Source: Mesodorylaimus sp. YZB2_4 (lineage: Eukaryota > Nematoda > Enoplea > Dorylaimida > Dorylaimidae). Taken from it: DNA of 64,000 nucleotides. Location of the stretch: assembly GCA_030248295.1 (NCBI GenBank), contig JASANH010000986.1:1-64000 (forward strand), written 5' to 3'. Of the stretch, positions 11,570 to 22,240 are shown piece after piece; the stretch's first letter is position 1; each line of letters starts with the position of its first letter. Position numbers and translations under genes: made by a program. The notes below the pieces were generated by a model. That model made no database searches. It worked only from the letters and a program-made list of their open reading frames with translations, and was not told where the DNA came from.

Positions 11570-11888
11570 GGTGAATTTTGGCCAAATTTTAAGCGACCTG
11601 AACCAAACGACCAGTCTATTCCAACTCTGATCAATGACTTTGATGAGCAAATTGTCAACTCTGGGGAGAAAGCTCGTGAATTCAACAACCAGTTCGCAAA
11701 AAACTTTTATCCCAACAACTTTGGCGCTTAACCCTCCACCTGCCGATGAGCACGATTTTTGTGACTACAGTATCTCCCCTCGATTCATTAAGAAACAAAT
11801 CAGTCGCCTGAGAAACAACTGTGCTCCGGGTGACGATGGTCTAACTGCTAGCCATTGGAGGGTTTTAATGCTGGTAGCTAGACTTTAG
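11570..11888 (+). pseudogene. Non-LTR retrotransposon (LINE) reverse transcriptase N-terminal fragment
   Basis: A frame reading FDEQIVNSGEKAREFNNQFA near 11,640-11,700 shifts by one base into a frame reading CDYSISPRFIKKQISRLRNN followed by CAPGDDGLTASHW. This is the typical lead into LINE reverse transcriptase, where a tract between the endonuclease and RT domains ends in K/R-x-N-x-A-P-G-x-D-G. The open frame stops at 11,888 and no catalytic palm motif follows. It is a dead fragment. Confidence 0.7.
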
Positions 11889-11984
11889 ACACAACAATCG
11901 AGGTTGAGACCTGCTGTACCATACCTGCGGCCGTAACAGGCTTCACTTGTTTCAATTTTTGAAGGTTAATTTTTTCTTTCGCTT

Positions 11985-12103
11985 TTCTCGAGGGTGAATG
12001 GACACATTATACAAGAATTTATTTACCGGACCGCGAGTCAAACACTCGCCCGTAACTGCGCACCTGGCGTGAGAGGCGGACACCAAACCCACCAGGCCAC
12101 GAG
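11985..12103 (-). repeat. SINE-1, head and body fragment
   Basis: It shows the inverse B box GCGAGTCAAACACTCGC, the anticodon region GGCGTGAGAGGC, and CCACCAGGCCACGAG. The CATGAA tail is missing. Confidence 0.8.
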
Positions 12104-12429
12104 CGGTCGCTGGTAAGTATCACGCAACAAACTAATGGTACTTCGTGGTCGATTTCGGACTCGATTATTGGTCACAAACCATTCAACATTTCTCTCATCT
12201 GGAACATCAACAGTGCAAGTATTCTCCCAGATGTGCGTTTGCGCCACCGGGTGTACATGGCACGACTTTTTGAACGTACGCAATCAGGCATGCGAAAACT
12301 TTTTGTTCTACGATTTACAAAATCGGTTTATTTGCTGGAAACTGTCCAGGAAGCAATTTACTCTCATACAAGAGTTTTGTAGCCGCTCAGCGATGACAAT
12401 GCATACTGGAATTGGTGGTGTTGCAACCA

Positions 12430-12640
12430 AGCCTGGCAGGCGTAAGAGGGAGGCGGCCGACCGAAGTCGGCGGGACAAAAACTCCGACTGCAAGTGCAGG
12501 CAAGTCTTGCGACTATACCTGCGGCTGAAACATCAACCCGAGGGGTTGACTTCTCCCAGCCAGGGGAGAGTATCGATTACTCTCTCCCACTCGCCATGGC
12601 CTACCAGGCGGGAGTGTTACATTGTGACCAATGTCGCTTG
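12430..12640 (+). repeat. Dispersed repeat C with ACATCAACC hairpin
   Basis: The words CAAGTCTTGCGACTATACC, AAACATCAACCC ... GGGGTTGAC and CCCAGCCAGGGGAG recur in inverse orientation at 57,340-57,500. Part recurs at 57,865-57,995. It is an interspersed repeat of unknown class. Confidence 0.7.
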
Positions 12641-12818
12641 GTGGAACTCTTAGGGGCATGGCTAGGGCAGTTGGCTCGGTAGGGAGGAGCCAGGGCAGTA
12701 TAAGAACAGGCCGCCAGGAGAGATTAGCGCTCTCACTTCAGAGGAAGCCACCCCTCCATGTTGTCCACCCCATCGACAGAACTGTGAGGCGAGCCAGGTG
12801 CTAGCCAGGGACTTCCAG

Positions 12819-12993
12819 GCCCCGTGGCCTGGTGGGTTAGGCGTCTGCCTCTCACGCCAGGTGCACAGTTACGGGCGAGTGTTCGACTCGCGGGCCTGTA
12901 AATCATTTTCGTGTAAAATGTATCCCTTTACCCTCGAGTGCGCATAAGCGTTTGGTGATGTGGTAAAACATGGAAATGAATATGAACATGAAC
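12819..12993 (+). repeat. SINE-1 (tRNA-Glu-derived), full length
   Basis: This is the clearest copy. It has head GTGGCCTGGTGGGTTAGGCG, anticodon loop CCTCTCACGCC, B box GTGTTCGACTCGC, body CCCTCGAGTGCGCATAAGCG, and the AT-rich tail ATGAATATGAACATGAAC. Confidence 0.88.
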
Positions 12994-14285
12994 ACGACTT
13001 CGATTAGCATACTCTCAAAGGGCCTCTGCGCTCGTCGTTTCCGTTGGTTCATATTGGAAGAGTCCAAGCGTTGACGTAAAGGCAGGTACTTGGTTTGTCT
13101 GTAGATAAGATCTAAGACGGTTGAGACGTGGTGGTGCCTTGTTGCGCTTCCTAACGGATCCTCTGGTGTAGACAGAAGTCTTTACTGCGCCATCGACAGT
13201 GGAACTGTTCGCCAGCGTAGGCATCCACGAACTAAGGACCAGGTGCATTCGACCTGTAGCAGGTGTATCATTGCACATAGCAGTTCCAGGCACCCTTGGT
13301 AGGCGCGGCAAACACGCCTGAGGGGTTGTCGAGAATCGGGGCCTCAATGATCGATACTCTGCACGAATAAGCCTTTCTACCAGGCGTCGGCTATACAAGA
13401 CCTTGGACCTCTCGCCTATTAGATCAGCCCGAACCCACCGGTGCGAGAGCGAAGAAGACCTTGTAATACGACTGAGTCTGTATTGCTGGAGGAAGTGACT
13501 GGTGGTGACTGCCGGCTCCGCGCAGAGTATCGATTGCCAATCGAGCCTCTACAACCTCTCGCACTCTCAAATTACAACATACTGTATAAGATTAGCTTCC
13601 ATCACATTCATAAATGTCTCTGTATCGACAAACCATCCACTAGCCTCGAGTTCTGCCTGTTCTCGGCAGCAAAACCGACAGGGTGCTTCCACAAGAGCCG
13701 CGGAAAAATAGTGTTTGTGATAGTCAACAAACGGCGGTGAAATAGCACTGATAATGGAGAAATACTGCGGCTAAGTAAGGCCAAGTTTGGCTCTTAAAGT
13801 AATTGGCCCTAATAAGGTGCAAACCGAACCCACTCGCCCGACAGCTCTCACTTATTATTCTAAGTTTCGCTCGCAAGGGTTAGGGCAAGTACAATATATT
13901 CGGGAGCGAAATATTAGGGACAGGAAGACTATTTTTTAATCGGTCGCCTGCTCTTGTGTAGTGAGGATGTGTTTGAATTGCCGCGCATCAGGTGTGACAC
14001 GTGGCTGTGTGCGTAACCGTTCATTCGTATGTAAGTAACGAGCCCGCATTACACTTGCATTAGTTCGCCAAACACGACGAGACTAACTTCGCCCGTCTTA
14101 TTTTCGACTGAAGTCTCGCTCCAGACATTTAATGCGCTCACAACCTCTGCTGCTGATTTTTGCAAATGAGAGGACACTAGCAGGCATGTTCGTACGAAAC
14201 GGGGGCACAAAACATCGACCATCTGATCACGAGCACGCACAGAATACATCACCATCATCGCATCACCCATCGTCCACGGCTTTGT
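12994..14285. other. Intergenic, nothing recognised
   Basis: A 127-codon minus-strand open frame at 13,015-13,398 and shorter plus-strand frames have no recognised domain and no coherent splice context. I do not call a gene. Confidence 0.4.
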
Positions 14286-15395
14286 TCAACCGCCCAACTC
14301 TTTGCGGATTAGCGACAGCACCTTGGGCAGATTCTCCGCCGGGTTCTCAAGATGCCCAGACGACTTGGCATACGACACAATCGAGTAGACGAGAGCCATC
14401 GCTTGACTCGTGCTCCGAGGCACACCTGAAAACGACAAAAGTTAGACAAAAAAGTTAACCGCGAAACAGAAGATGAAGTGGGCCTACCGATTCGTTGATT
14501 TTGCAGGGAGATGATGATCTCCTTGACCGACCATTGCCGCGGTTGATGGCTTCGATGGCGATGGCGATGGCGAGGGCCGTGAACTGACCGGAGCGTGTAG
14601 TGCCACTGCCGCAGTGGACGATCATGGGAGGCGGATGGTTGAGGTGGCCATTGGCTTTCATCATTTCCGATTCGGCATCCCACACGGCGTCCATGAGTCG
14701 CAGCAGCTCGGCCGTTGGCACTCCTTTCGGTTTCCATCCCTCGGCGTGCAGATGCAGGTGCGTCAGAGACCGTTCGGGGCCTTGATCCTGCTTCCACTTG
14801 AGCTTCGTGGTGGTGATGCCCGCCTGCTCGCTGCCACCAGTGCGCTTCACTTCGACCGCGCCGAAGGTCTCGACTTGACCTGTCGCTGGGGGCCAGTAGA
14901 TCAAGAACGGATCTTCGGTCGTGGCCGGGGAATTGCTCTCGTCGAACTGTCAGATGGCCGCGATCACCTGCGTCTCTTCCTGCGCGACCATATGCCAGAA
15001 GTCGTTGATCGTTTCAGGCAGCGGAGCTTGCGTCAGAACGAACCGTCGAATTTGTTGGTTCGTGGCCACGCAGCTAAAAACCAAGTCCCTTAGTTTCCCC
15101 TCGATCCGATGAAAGCTTCAAGGACAGACACTAACCTGGCGTGGATGTAGTCGCCACCGGGATGGTTGTGCAGTACGACTCGGGTGTGATCGTAGAGGTA
15201 GATGTTGCCGCTGTATCGATTCTTCTCCAGGTTCATGCGGAAGTTGTCCAAGCCGGGCGTCTTGGCGTTGAATTCGCTGAGTAGCTCAACCATCAAGCGG
15301 GCTATGTCTGTGGCCGCGATCTTCTTGATCAACGCCTGAACCGTCGTACCGTCATTCTCCTGTCGCTCGCGTTGGTTCATCCTGGACTCATCCAT
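14286..15395 (-). pseudogene. Protein tyrosine phosphatase gene, carrying one in-frame stop and one frameshift
   Basis: Three exons on the minus strand: 15,395-15,136, 15,073-14,488 and 14,425-14,286. Exon 1 has the receptor/non-receptor PTP opening NRYSGNIYLYDHTRVVL ... GDYIHA. Exon 2 continues with FVLTQAPLPETINDFWHMV and reaches the P-loop VHCGSGTTRSGQF, where Cys and Arg are in the canonical C-x5-R spacing. Exon 3 ends in a TSQAMALVYSIVSYAK helix. Length, about 328 residues, suits a single catalytic domain of the kind expanded in nematodes. In exon 2 a TGA at 14,952-14,950 replaces the residue after QVIAAI, where other PTPs usually have Cys or another hydrophobic residue. Around 14,520-14,535 the frame must shift by one base to reach SVKEIIISLQNQRIG. 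Splice sites and catalytic residues are intact, so it is a recent pseudogene or a sequence-error-damaged functional gene. Confidence 0.85.
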
Positions 15396-16748
15396 TCTTT
15401 GAGCAAGCTACCCGCCAAACAGACGACTGCACAGCAAGGCGACAAACCGACTGCTCGCCACAGAGACAGACCAAAAAAATTAATGCGCGGAGTCGAATAC
15501 ATTGAAAAATAGGTCAGTGCTCTGTCAGCCAATCAGCCAATCATATTCTGCCAGCACGATTCGACCGACCGCCTGGCCAACTGGAGCAGGGCAGCAAGCG
15601 AAGATCAATTGATCTTATGTTTCTGTGAGGCCTCGATTACCCACCAGCCTTATATGAACACATCCTTGATATAGCGCATGGACTCAACTCTCGCCATGTT
15701 CATGTTTTGCTTCAGCCAAGTGCATGTACGTGCATCCGATGGTGAAGGGACACGCTACACACGAAACGATTAACCTGGCCGCAAGTCGGACACTGGCCCG
15801 TAACTGCGCACTACTGGAGGCGTGGAAGGCAGGAGCCTAACCCACCCAGGCTTCTTCGCGCTCCCCATCGGCGTCGACTGCTCCTTTACGGGATTATTGG
15901 GCGCACTCTACAAAATGCCTGTCCCCTTATGAGTGCGTGTCATTCCAGATAAAGCTTACGCAACTTGCCTGCTTTCAAAGACATGCGACCATGGACATGG
16001 ACCCGTCCTACCAGATACGATGTAGGTGGCGAATGCTTTGCCTTCAATAGAAAATTTCAAATAAGTGTAAAGAAAGTGATAGCAGACACTGGGAATGACC
16101 AAAAGGGCTCGCATTATCTGCAGTTTCATGCAGTAAAATAAACCTGCGATGAGGCCCCACCATTGGTCCTTTTACTTGCTTTTCTCGTTGCCACATGTGC
16201 CCGCATGTGACTACGCAGTGCTGCCTTAGAAAACAGTCTTTTCGGTTGATTAAAGCGTGCTATTGCTAGCACAGTACCTACTTATTTTTTCATACCTTTA
16301 GCGCACCTGGTTTTTTCCTACGCTGATGCTGCTAGTCTCCTTGTTCGTACTTTACCAATGTTGGTTTGCGCCCAGAAAAAGATTCGCTTGTTTCTTCGCT
16401 TTTTTTCCATCTAAAGCACATCAATCATTTGACAATCTGACATCCTGATGATGCTGTTCGCAAATGAGCAATTTCCGCAACTGTAAGAATATGCCCTGCT
16501 CTACATTTCAGTAGGCTATATCCGAAAATTGGCTGTTTTACTTGTCATTTCTGCCTTATTGCTGTTTTACTGTCTGACGTGAGGACAAATTTAGCGGCAG
16601 TGTGGCGGCAAATTTAGCAGAGTACACCATCGTGTATTGAACGCACCCAGTAGACCTGCCGCAAAGTGGCTTTACAATCTGCCGGGGCTTATTCTTTTGC
16701 CTTCTTTTTTTTCAGTCATGTTCCATCCTTCTCTCAGCTACTGCATCT
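15396..16748. other. Intergenic with one SINE-1 copy
   Basis: Apart from the degenerate SINE-1 at about 15,699-15,852 I see no gene. The segment before 16,749 may carry the promoter of the four-TM gene, but no motif decides it. Confidence 0.5.
15699..15852 (-). repeat. SINE-1, degenerate copy
   Basis: It contains the inverse tail CATGTTCATG, GTGAAGGGACACG, the inverse B box CGCAAGTCGGACACTGGC and CTAACCCACCCAGGC. An inserted trinucleotide and other changes show an older copy. Confidence 0.75.
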
Positions 16749-17746
16749 ATGGGGCGGTTCTCTCTGAAAGCCGCAGGCTTGTGGTTCTCTGCTTGGCACA
16801 TTGGTGTGGCGGTGGTCCTGGCTGTACTGTGCATTGTGCCTGGGTATGCTTATGCTCCCAGTGATAGCAACAGCGAGTGGTGCAGAAGATACGAACCACT
16901 GGAGAAAGGGGCTATGGCCGTGCCGCTGACGATCGCCATTATTTCTTTGATTATCAACATCACCTGGATTGCATTTCAGCAAAAGCCGCTTTGCCGATGG
17001 TCGATTTTGCAATTTGTAGGCGAAACTAAGGTCTACGATCGTGGTGACGAGGTCGTCACGGAAACGAGGCAGTGGTTCATTCCTCGCTTTGGAATCACAA
17101 TCGCCTTAGCGGTGCTATTCTTCGTCGCAAGCATCCTAGCCGCACACAATACCAGTTTTTACGGTGATAAGGTATGTACGCAGGTCTTGTTTCACAAATT
17201 CGCCTGGGGCTCGATTATTTCAAGCAGGTTCGTAAGGAATTCTTTGATGCTATGCTATGCTATGCTTTACTGTATTAAAAGACCAAAAAGTATGTACGGT
17301 ATATGATTTCTATCATATGGCGCAGGCGCTCTCATCGCTCGAAGATAAAACATCGAAACTGTATATGACGATGTATTGCAAAAAGACTCTGACACAAGCT
17401 CATTGGGAGAGCAATGCAGCAGGTTTTGGCACCTTGAATCGAAGGGTGCAGCCGAATTTCATGTCCAGGGGCCCGTAGTCCATGACTAATCTCTCATGGT
17501 ACCTGACTGTGAGGCGCAATGCTGAGTGGACTTTTATGCTGATCTATGTTTGACCACTACGCCTGACTGGGCAAGCCATATGGTACCCTTCACTCTTGAC
17601 ACAGGCACAACTTCTTTTTTTAGTGCGGCAATCCAATCGGAGCATGGGTGGCTGCGACTATCTTCACTATGCTTGCTGTGGTCGGCTTCTGTGTCGAAAC
17701 CGCTGTAGTTTTGAAGTGTACCTCAGCGTATGACAAAAGTTCTTGA
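16749..17746 (+). CDS. Four-TM membrane protein, family member B
   Basis: Exons 16,749-17,171 and 17,624-17,746, phase 0, GT-AG, give 181 residues. Four hydrophobic spans are clear: about residues 15-37 (IGVAVVLAVLCIVPGYAYA), 57-78 (VPLTIAIISLIINITWIAF), 114-133 (FGITIALAVLFFVASILAA), and in exon 2 (GAWVAATIFTMLAVVGFCVE). The loop between TM2 and TM3 has C-R-W-S-I-L-Q-F-V, shared with the gene at 7,135. A short first extracellular loop and a long second intracellular loop recall tetraspan families such as MARVEL, but I cannot assign one. The 452-bp intron contains no obvious extra exon. Member C (18,150) lies 400 bp downstream on the opposite strand. Confidence 0.8.
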
Positions 17747-18149
17747 AGATGTTTCCTCAGAAGGCGACTGTGATGATGGGGAGAACAAGGTCAGTCGCTG
17801 ATACGATCGAGATGTTTGTGGATGCCTTCTGTAGTAACTCATTGTCAGGTGAACATATGTTATGCGATGTTTGGTAACTGAGGTGGAGTACGCGCTAACT
17901 AAAATTTCTTTCTCGAAAAAATCTCTTGCAACGAAAATTTATTGCTGTGAAAGCTCTCACTTTAGTGTGACAATACATACCACAATGGAGGAAACATGAG
18001 AGGAGCAAGAAGCTTTTTCAAAAATCTAAACAACCTAGAAGCCATAAGTTTTGGTTAGATCATTATCTAGCAAGCAAAGAAATGTAGCATACTGTAGATC
18101 ATAGGCAGGAAGACGATGTCACGTGCCGTCACTGCCACAAGTTTTCTTT
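17747..18149. other. Convergent intergenic space
   Basis: About 400 bp lie between the stop of the plus-strand four-TM gene and the stop of the minus-strand LAPTM-like gene. It should hold both 3' UTRs. I see no other feature. Confidence 0.5.
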
Positions 18150-18773
18150 TTATCCGAGGTCGAGTGGTTCTACTCGATATTGAGCCAACGGATTCTTGGG
18201 TGTGGCCAAGATGGTGCGCACATATCGATAAGCGGTCAAAGCCACCACGAAGAACCAAAGATGCACAAAGGCTCCAAGAATAAAAGCCACTATGAAACCA
18301 ACCTTCCAATAGAATTCTGCGTTCAGTCGAGAACGGGCCACCGTTGATGACACTAGTAGAGGCTGTGGGCTAGAGCTGTTGGCTGCCGGGGTCGTGGTTC
18401 CGCCAATCATGTCTATTTTGCCACCCAACTGCACAGCAAAAATTATGACGCCCACCAGCAGTGCAATGATAGCCAGGACTTGCATGATCATGAATGGAAA
18501 GATCCAAAGAGGGCGTCGGAAGAATACACCATAGATGTGCATGAGGACGATAAAAGTGACCACAAATATGGCCGCAATGACCCCAGCAACTTGGGTGCTG
18601 ATGTCAAAGAAGGCCACGGGTGGAGCAGTGCCCATGGTGAGATGTAACAAATAGGCTACAACAGCAAACATTTGCAGTGCTCCGATCAAAGCCGAGCCGG
18701 ATGTTGAATGGCATAAGCGACAACAGCATCGATATCGAGGATCCATATACAATTCCTGCCTCGATTTGGCCAT
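18150..18773 (-). CDS. LAPTM-like four-TM lysosomal membrane protein
   Basis: Single exon, about 207 residues from the ATG at 18,773, which gives MAKSRQELYMDPRYRCCCRL. An alternative start at MDPRYR lies nine codons later, and the frame is open upstream to 18,953. The order is a Cys-rich N-terminal CCCRLCHSTSGSALIG, then TM1 (ALQMFAVVAYLLHL), TM2 (VAGVIAAIFVVTFIVLMHIYG), the bridge RRPLWIFPF, TM3 (IMQVLAIIALLVGVIIFAV), a Thr/Ser-rich loop with NSS, and TM4 (VGFIVAFILGAFVHLWFFVVAL) ending TAYRYVR. The C-C-C-x-x-C-H-x-x-T-G opening, the W-I-x-P-F loop and the terminal Y-R-Y match the LAPTM4/5 pattern. In vertebrates these act on endosome/lysosome membranes. The family call rests on motif memory. 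Confidence 0.72.
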   Translation of the reverse strand: MAKSRQELYMDPRYRCCCRLCHSTSGSALIGALQMFAVVAYLLHLTMGTAPPVAFFDISTQVAGVIAAIFVVTFIVLMHIYGVFFRRPLWIFPFMIMQVLAIIALLVGVIIFAVQLGGKIDMIGGTTTPAANSSSPQPLLVSSTVARSRLNAEFYWKVGFIVAFILGAFVHLWFFVVALTAYRYVRTILATPKNPLAQYRVEPLDLG

Positions 18774-20890
18774 GTTTAGGGTAGAGTTTGGGAGTATGAT
18801 CAACGAAGATGTAGAGCCACTGACGGTGAGAAGTAAGTCTAAGCAACGACCGAATATTCTATCCGAAGAGCTCCTTTCCAAATGAAAAAGTCTCCAAGCA
18901 CAAGAAGTTTGAATTTCAGTGCGCTGAGCATCCGAGGTGTACTCTTCGATCACTCAACTCCCGTTTCGAGGCCCAGAAGGAGGCCAGCTGTCATTGTTTG
19001 TCAGCAGTTACGGCGATAGAATCTCTCACGGACATTGAACAACTGAGCAAATGTGCAATCTTGCTTTGCATTCGATGAATTTTGAACCAAACTGGCGCTG
19101 GGGCTCGAACTAACGAACATGATGATATGACTATGATAACATCAGATGCGAAAAACGTTGCAGTCCATTTGCAAAACGAAAGCATTGGCTTCTATTCCTG
19201 AAGATCCCAGTCTACGATTTAGGTGCTTGTTTGTAACTGGCAACACCAGGTAGGCGCCTAAGCATACATCTACTGAGCTTCTTTTATGCGTAGACGACGT
19301 CCAGGCCTAGCAGGTCTAAGAAAGAATATGTCAACCAGCGGATTCTCTATCGCTGATGCTGGGATGGGGACACCTTATCCACCTGCGTTCTTTGACTATC
19401 TTCTACACTTGAGCAATACAGAGTATGCATTCGATTGCGAAGCCAGAAAGATCTATCTTGAGTGGTTTTCAACAAGCTACTGTATCAATGCAAAGATATT
19501 ATACTAACTGATTGGAGCCATTTCTGCGCCCTGCTTGAAGTCGATTAGAGGAAGGATCTCACACATAACAAACGTCGTTGTGTTTGGCTTTGGGTGCTGT
19601 AGTAGGTGTGTTCGGCCTGTGGAGAAGGTCGTGTATGTGGTTGCCTTAACTGGCCGCCTTGTGCAGCGTATCGGTTGCCTTCGTTGGCCGCTGGATACGA
19701 TCCTACAGGCGAGGCTGAAACCCATCAGGTTGACGTCTCAGCCACACACGACGAGTTGACCTGACTGGTGGGTTTATGCGTCCATCTCCTCCCCGCGGTA
19801 CCTTCTCCAATGTAGGGCTATTCCGCCTATTAGAGTGCGATGCAAACAGGAGGGCTTGCGGATGCCGGAGAGCAACAAATCGCAGTGCTGTAAGCCCCCG
19901 CCCCCAGCGGCGATCAGCCCCAGCCAATGGAGGTGGCGAATTGCGATCGATAATGATCTGTGATCAAGGTGTGACGATAAAGGTGCTAATGCTCGCGTGC
20001 GTCCCTGATGATGTTCATATGACGGAACTTGTGAAAGGAAATTTCGTGTCGCACCAAGCCGCATAATAAGCAGAACGCTGAGTAGACTCGTACTGATGCT
20101 TTGCGGTTCTGAACCCCTCAATATTAGCGATTCCCTAATGGCTGATCGGTTGATTTCATGCGCTGCAGAAGTCCACAGTTACGTAGCCGGATCGCAAGCA
20201 GCACTCCAGAAGCGAGTCTCTACTCGACCTTGGAAATCTTGTTGTATGCGGCAGGGCAAGTACCCATAAGCACACATTTCAAGAATGACTGACTCATAAG
20301 CAGCGAACAGTAATTTGATCGATAACGTCAGAGAAGTCGCTCGAAGTTTGACATTTGTGATTTTGATACGCCATGCTCGCACTTCTGGGCCCATCACGGT
20401 TCAGCCAGCGATTCTTTTGGGGCAGAATCTCCTTCTGCCAGTGTCCTTTTTCAGCCAGTGTTGTTTTTGTCAGTGTTCTTCTACGCAGTCCTGACTCGGC
20501 CAGCGTCCCTTTACGGCCATTCTGTAAGGTGAGAAGTGTTTGAGTCTCAAGGCATGCCTGCCATGACATGGTCAACAATGGTAAAAATACCATTGAGTTA
20601 CTGTACAAAGCGGTCAGTTACTGAGCAGATTATCGGTCATTCCGAACGATGCCAAAAAGCCTCAATTTTGAACGCCAGTCAACGCCGATTGCCGATTCCA
20701 GACGGGAATAATCTGCTGGTGGCCAGCCTATAATTTTGCAACCTCGTGGATCGGGCAGTCGAAATCCAATTATGGGCAGTCGAAATTCAATGAAGACAAA
20801 CCACCGAGCGTTTTTTTGTTCTGTCGAGACGCAGACATGCTTTATTTTAAATTTTTGTAGCCCGAAGCCCATTTTGCCAATAACTGGCTA
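18774..20890. other. Intergenic, mostly unrecognised
   Basis: No domain was recognised in the short open frames here, for example 19,286-19,507. Positions 19,690-19,755 carry a degenerate relative of dispersed repeat C. The rest is unexplained. Confidence 0.4.
20400..20530. repeat. Imperfect minisatellite, ~20-24 bp unit
   Basis: The words GCCAGTGT or GCCAGCGT recur about every 20-24 bases followed by CCTTTT or similar, five to six times. The units are diverged. Confidence 0.55.
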
Positions 20891-20904
20891 GCAGTCAAAA
20901 CCTT

Positions 20905-21252
20905 ATCAGCAAGGCTGTGCAGGGACCAGCCCTCATGGCAGCGTCCCTTTGCGTGTCTCCACGCGAGGGCATCCTGGACTGGACACCAGCATCCTCAGAC
21001 GATGTGAACCCTGTCGGTGTTCGACAGCCGAGACTGTCTCCTCATTGACTTCCGTCTCTCCACTCGGAGCACCTCGACGGTACCGGGTGACTCACCGACA
21101 GACTGGCGTGCAAGGTCAGCGAGGGTTTATGGTTCGCAAACCGACCTCCGTCACCGAGGATCGAACTCGGGACGAGTCCGGCCACTCGCTCCCAAGCAAT
21201 GTGGAGAGACGAATGTCGAGCCGGCTCCGCTTGCACCACCGCGGCCGCTAGA
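20905..21252 (-). repeat. SINE-2-like composite repeat, diverged subfamily
   Basis: Read on the minus strand, it opens with CCGCGGTGGTGCAAGCGG and a B-box-like CCGAGTTCGATCCTCGG. Then come GTGAGTCACCCGGTACCGTC, GGATGCTGGTGTCCAG and GCCCTCGCGTGGAGACAC, the same block order as the other SINE-2 copies. Confidence 0.65.
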
Positions 21253-21629
21253 CGCGGACATGTTGCTATGTTCCCTGAACATGGATTTGCAAACTCTTGA
21301 AAGGTTGGAATATGTGATTGGCCATGACATGTTTGAGATGGTCCCGAAGACATACGCCAAATCACCTGCTCGTCATTAGTGCTTCTCTCCATGAGCTGGT
21401 GTCAAACCGGTGGAGACGAGCCCCATCAAGAGATGCGGGTCATATCATATTCTCCCACAGCCGATTGAGCGTGACCCCACGCTCATTCCAGACCAGACTA
21501 CTCGGAGCTGGCTAGAGGGGAATGGGGGCCTCAATTGAGACCAGGGAAGAATTTAGACACCCAATCACCAGACTTCCAAAGCGAGATCACAGAGGGCCTG
21601 GATCTAATGGGCCTTACTGTACAGCAAGG

Positions 21630-21720
21630 CCGTGAGGTGACTAACTCTCACGGCAGGCTCCGTCTCCTCTATAGGGCACCTTCACCAAGGGCACCCTGTG
21701 TGCTCACTAGGGGGCCGAGG
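21630..21720 (-). repeat. SINE-2 tail fragment
   Basis: Contains AGCAAGGCCGTGAGGTGACT and CTCACGGCAG followed by GCACCTTC..., the conserved tail half of SINE-2. Confidence 0.5.
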
Positions 21721-21734
21721 GTGCCGGGATGAGT

Positions 21735-21845
21735 ACAGTGGGTGAGGCGTCCGCCTCTGGTGCGCACTTTATTTTGAATATGTCCCTTCACCTTCGAATG
21801 CGCATAAGCGTTTGGTGATGTGGTAAAAAGTGAACATGAGAGGAA
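21735..21845 (+). repeat. SINE-1, fragment lacking the B box
   Basis: Keeps GTGAGGCGTCCGCCTC, GTCCCTTCACCTTCGAATGC, GCATAAGCGTTTGGTGATGT and GTGAACATGAGAG. The middle of the tRNA-like head is deleted. Confidence 0.75.
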
Positions 21846-21879
21846 GCATCCCGACTGGTTTTCGACCACTTGCCTATAG

Positions 21880-22072
21880 CGGGTAAGTAGCCCAGAGCCA
21901 GGTGTGCAGCCAACGACAAGCTTACTAAATTGCCGTCGAAGACTGGCTCCATTTCTGAGAACGGACTTAAAGTACTGATCATCAGCCAGAACAGAACTTC
22001 AGCCAAGTCAGGGTTTCTGGCCCAACCAATTCTGGGGCCCACGCCAGAAAAATTGAGCCACCGCGGCCTCTA
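21880..22072 (-). repeat. SINE-2 head half
   Basis: Minus-strand reading starts GGCCGCGGTGGCTCAATTTT and continues GGGCCAGAAACCCTGACTTG, then GTCTTCGACGGCAATTTAGT and ACCTGGCTCTGGGC. The A-box-like GTGGCTCA is retained. Confidence 0.7.
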
Positions 22073-22240
22073 CAATACAGTGGGGCAATTACGCTGGTCT
22101 ACAGTAACGCAAGTCAAGCCATGGCAAGTCTTTTCTCCGCAAAGAACCATGGAATAAAGCCAAACCACAGTCATCCGCCTCGAATACAAACCTTCAAAAA
22201 TATTGCTATACCTAACGTAAGGCACATCAAAACCATCTTT

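Noticed and set aside
12135-12653. 172-codon plus-strand open frame
   Set aside because: It overlaps dispersed repeat C and a SINE-1 edge, with no domain or splice consistency.
13015-13398. 127-codon minus-strand open frame as a gene
   Set aside because: No recognised domain, no neighbouring exons in phase, and it lies in repeat-rich DNA.
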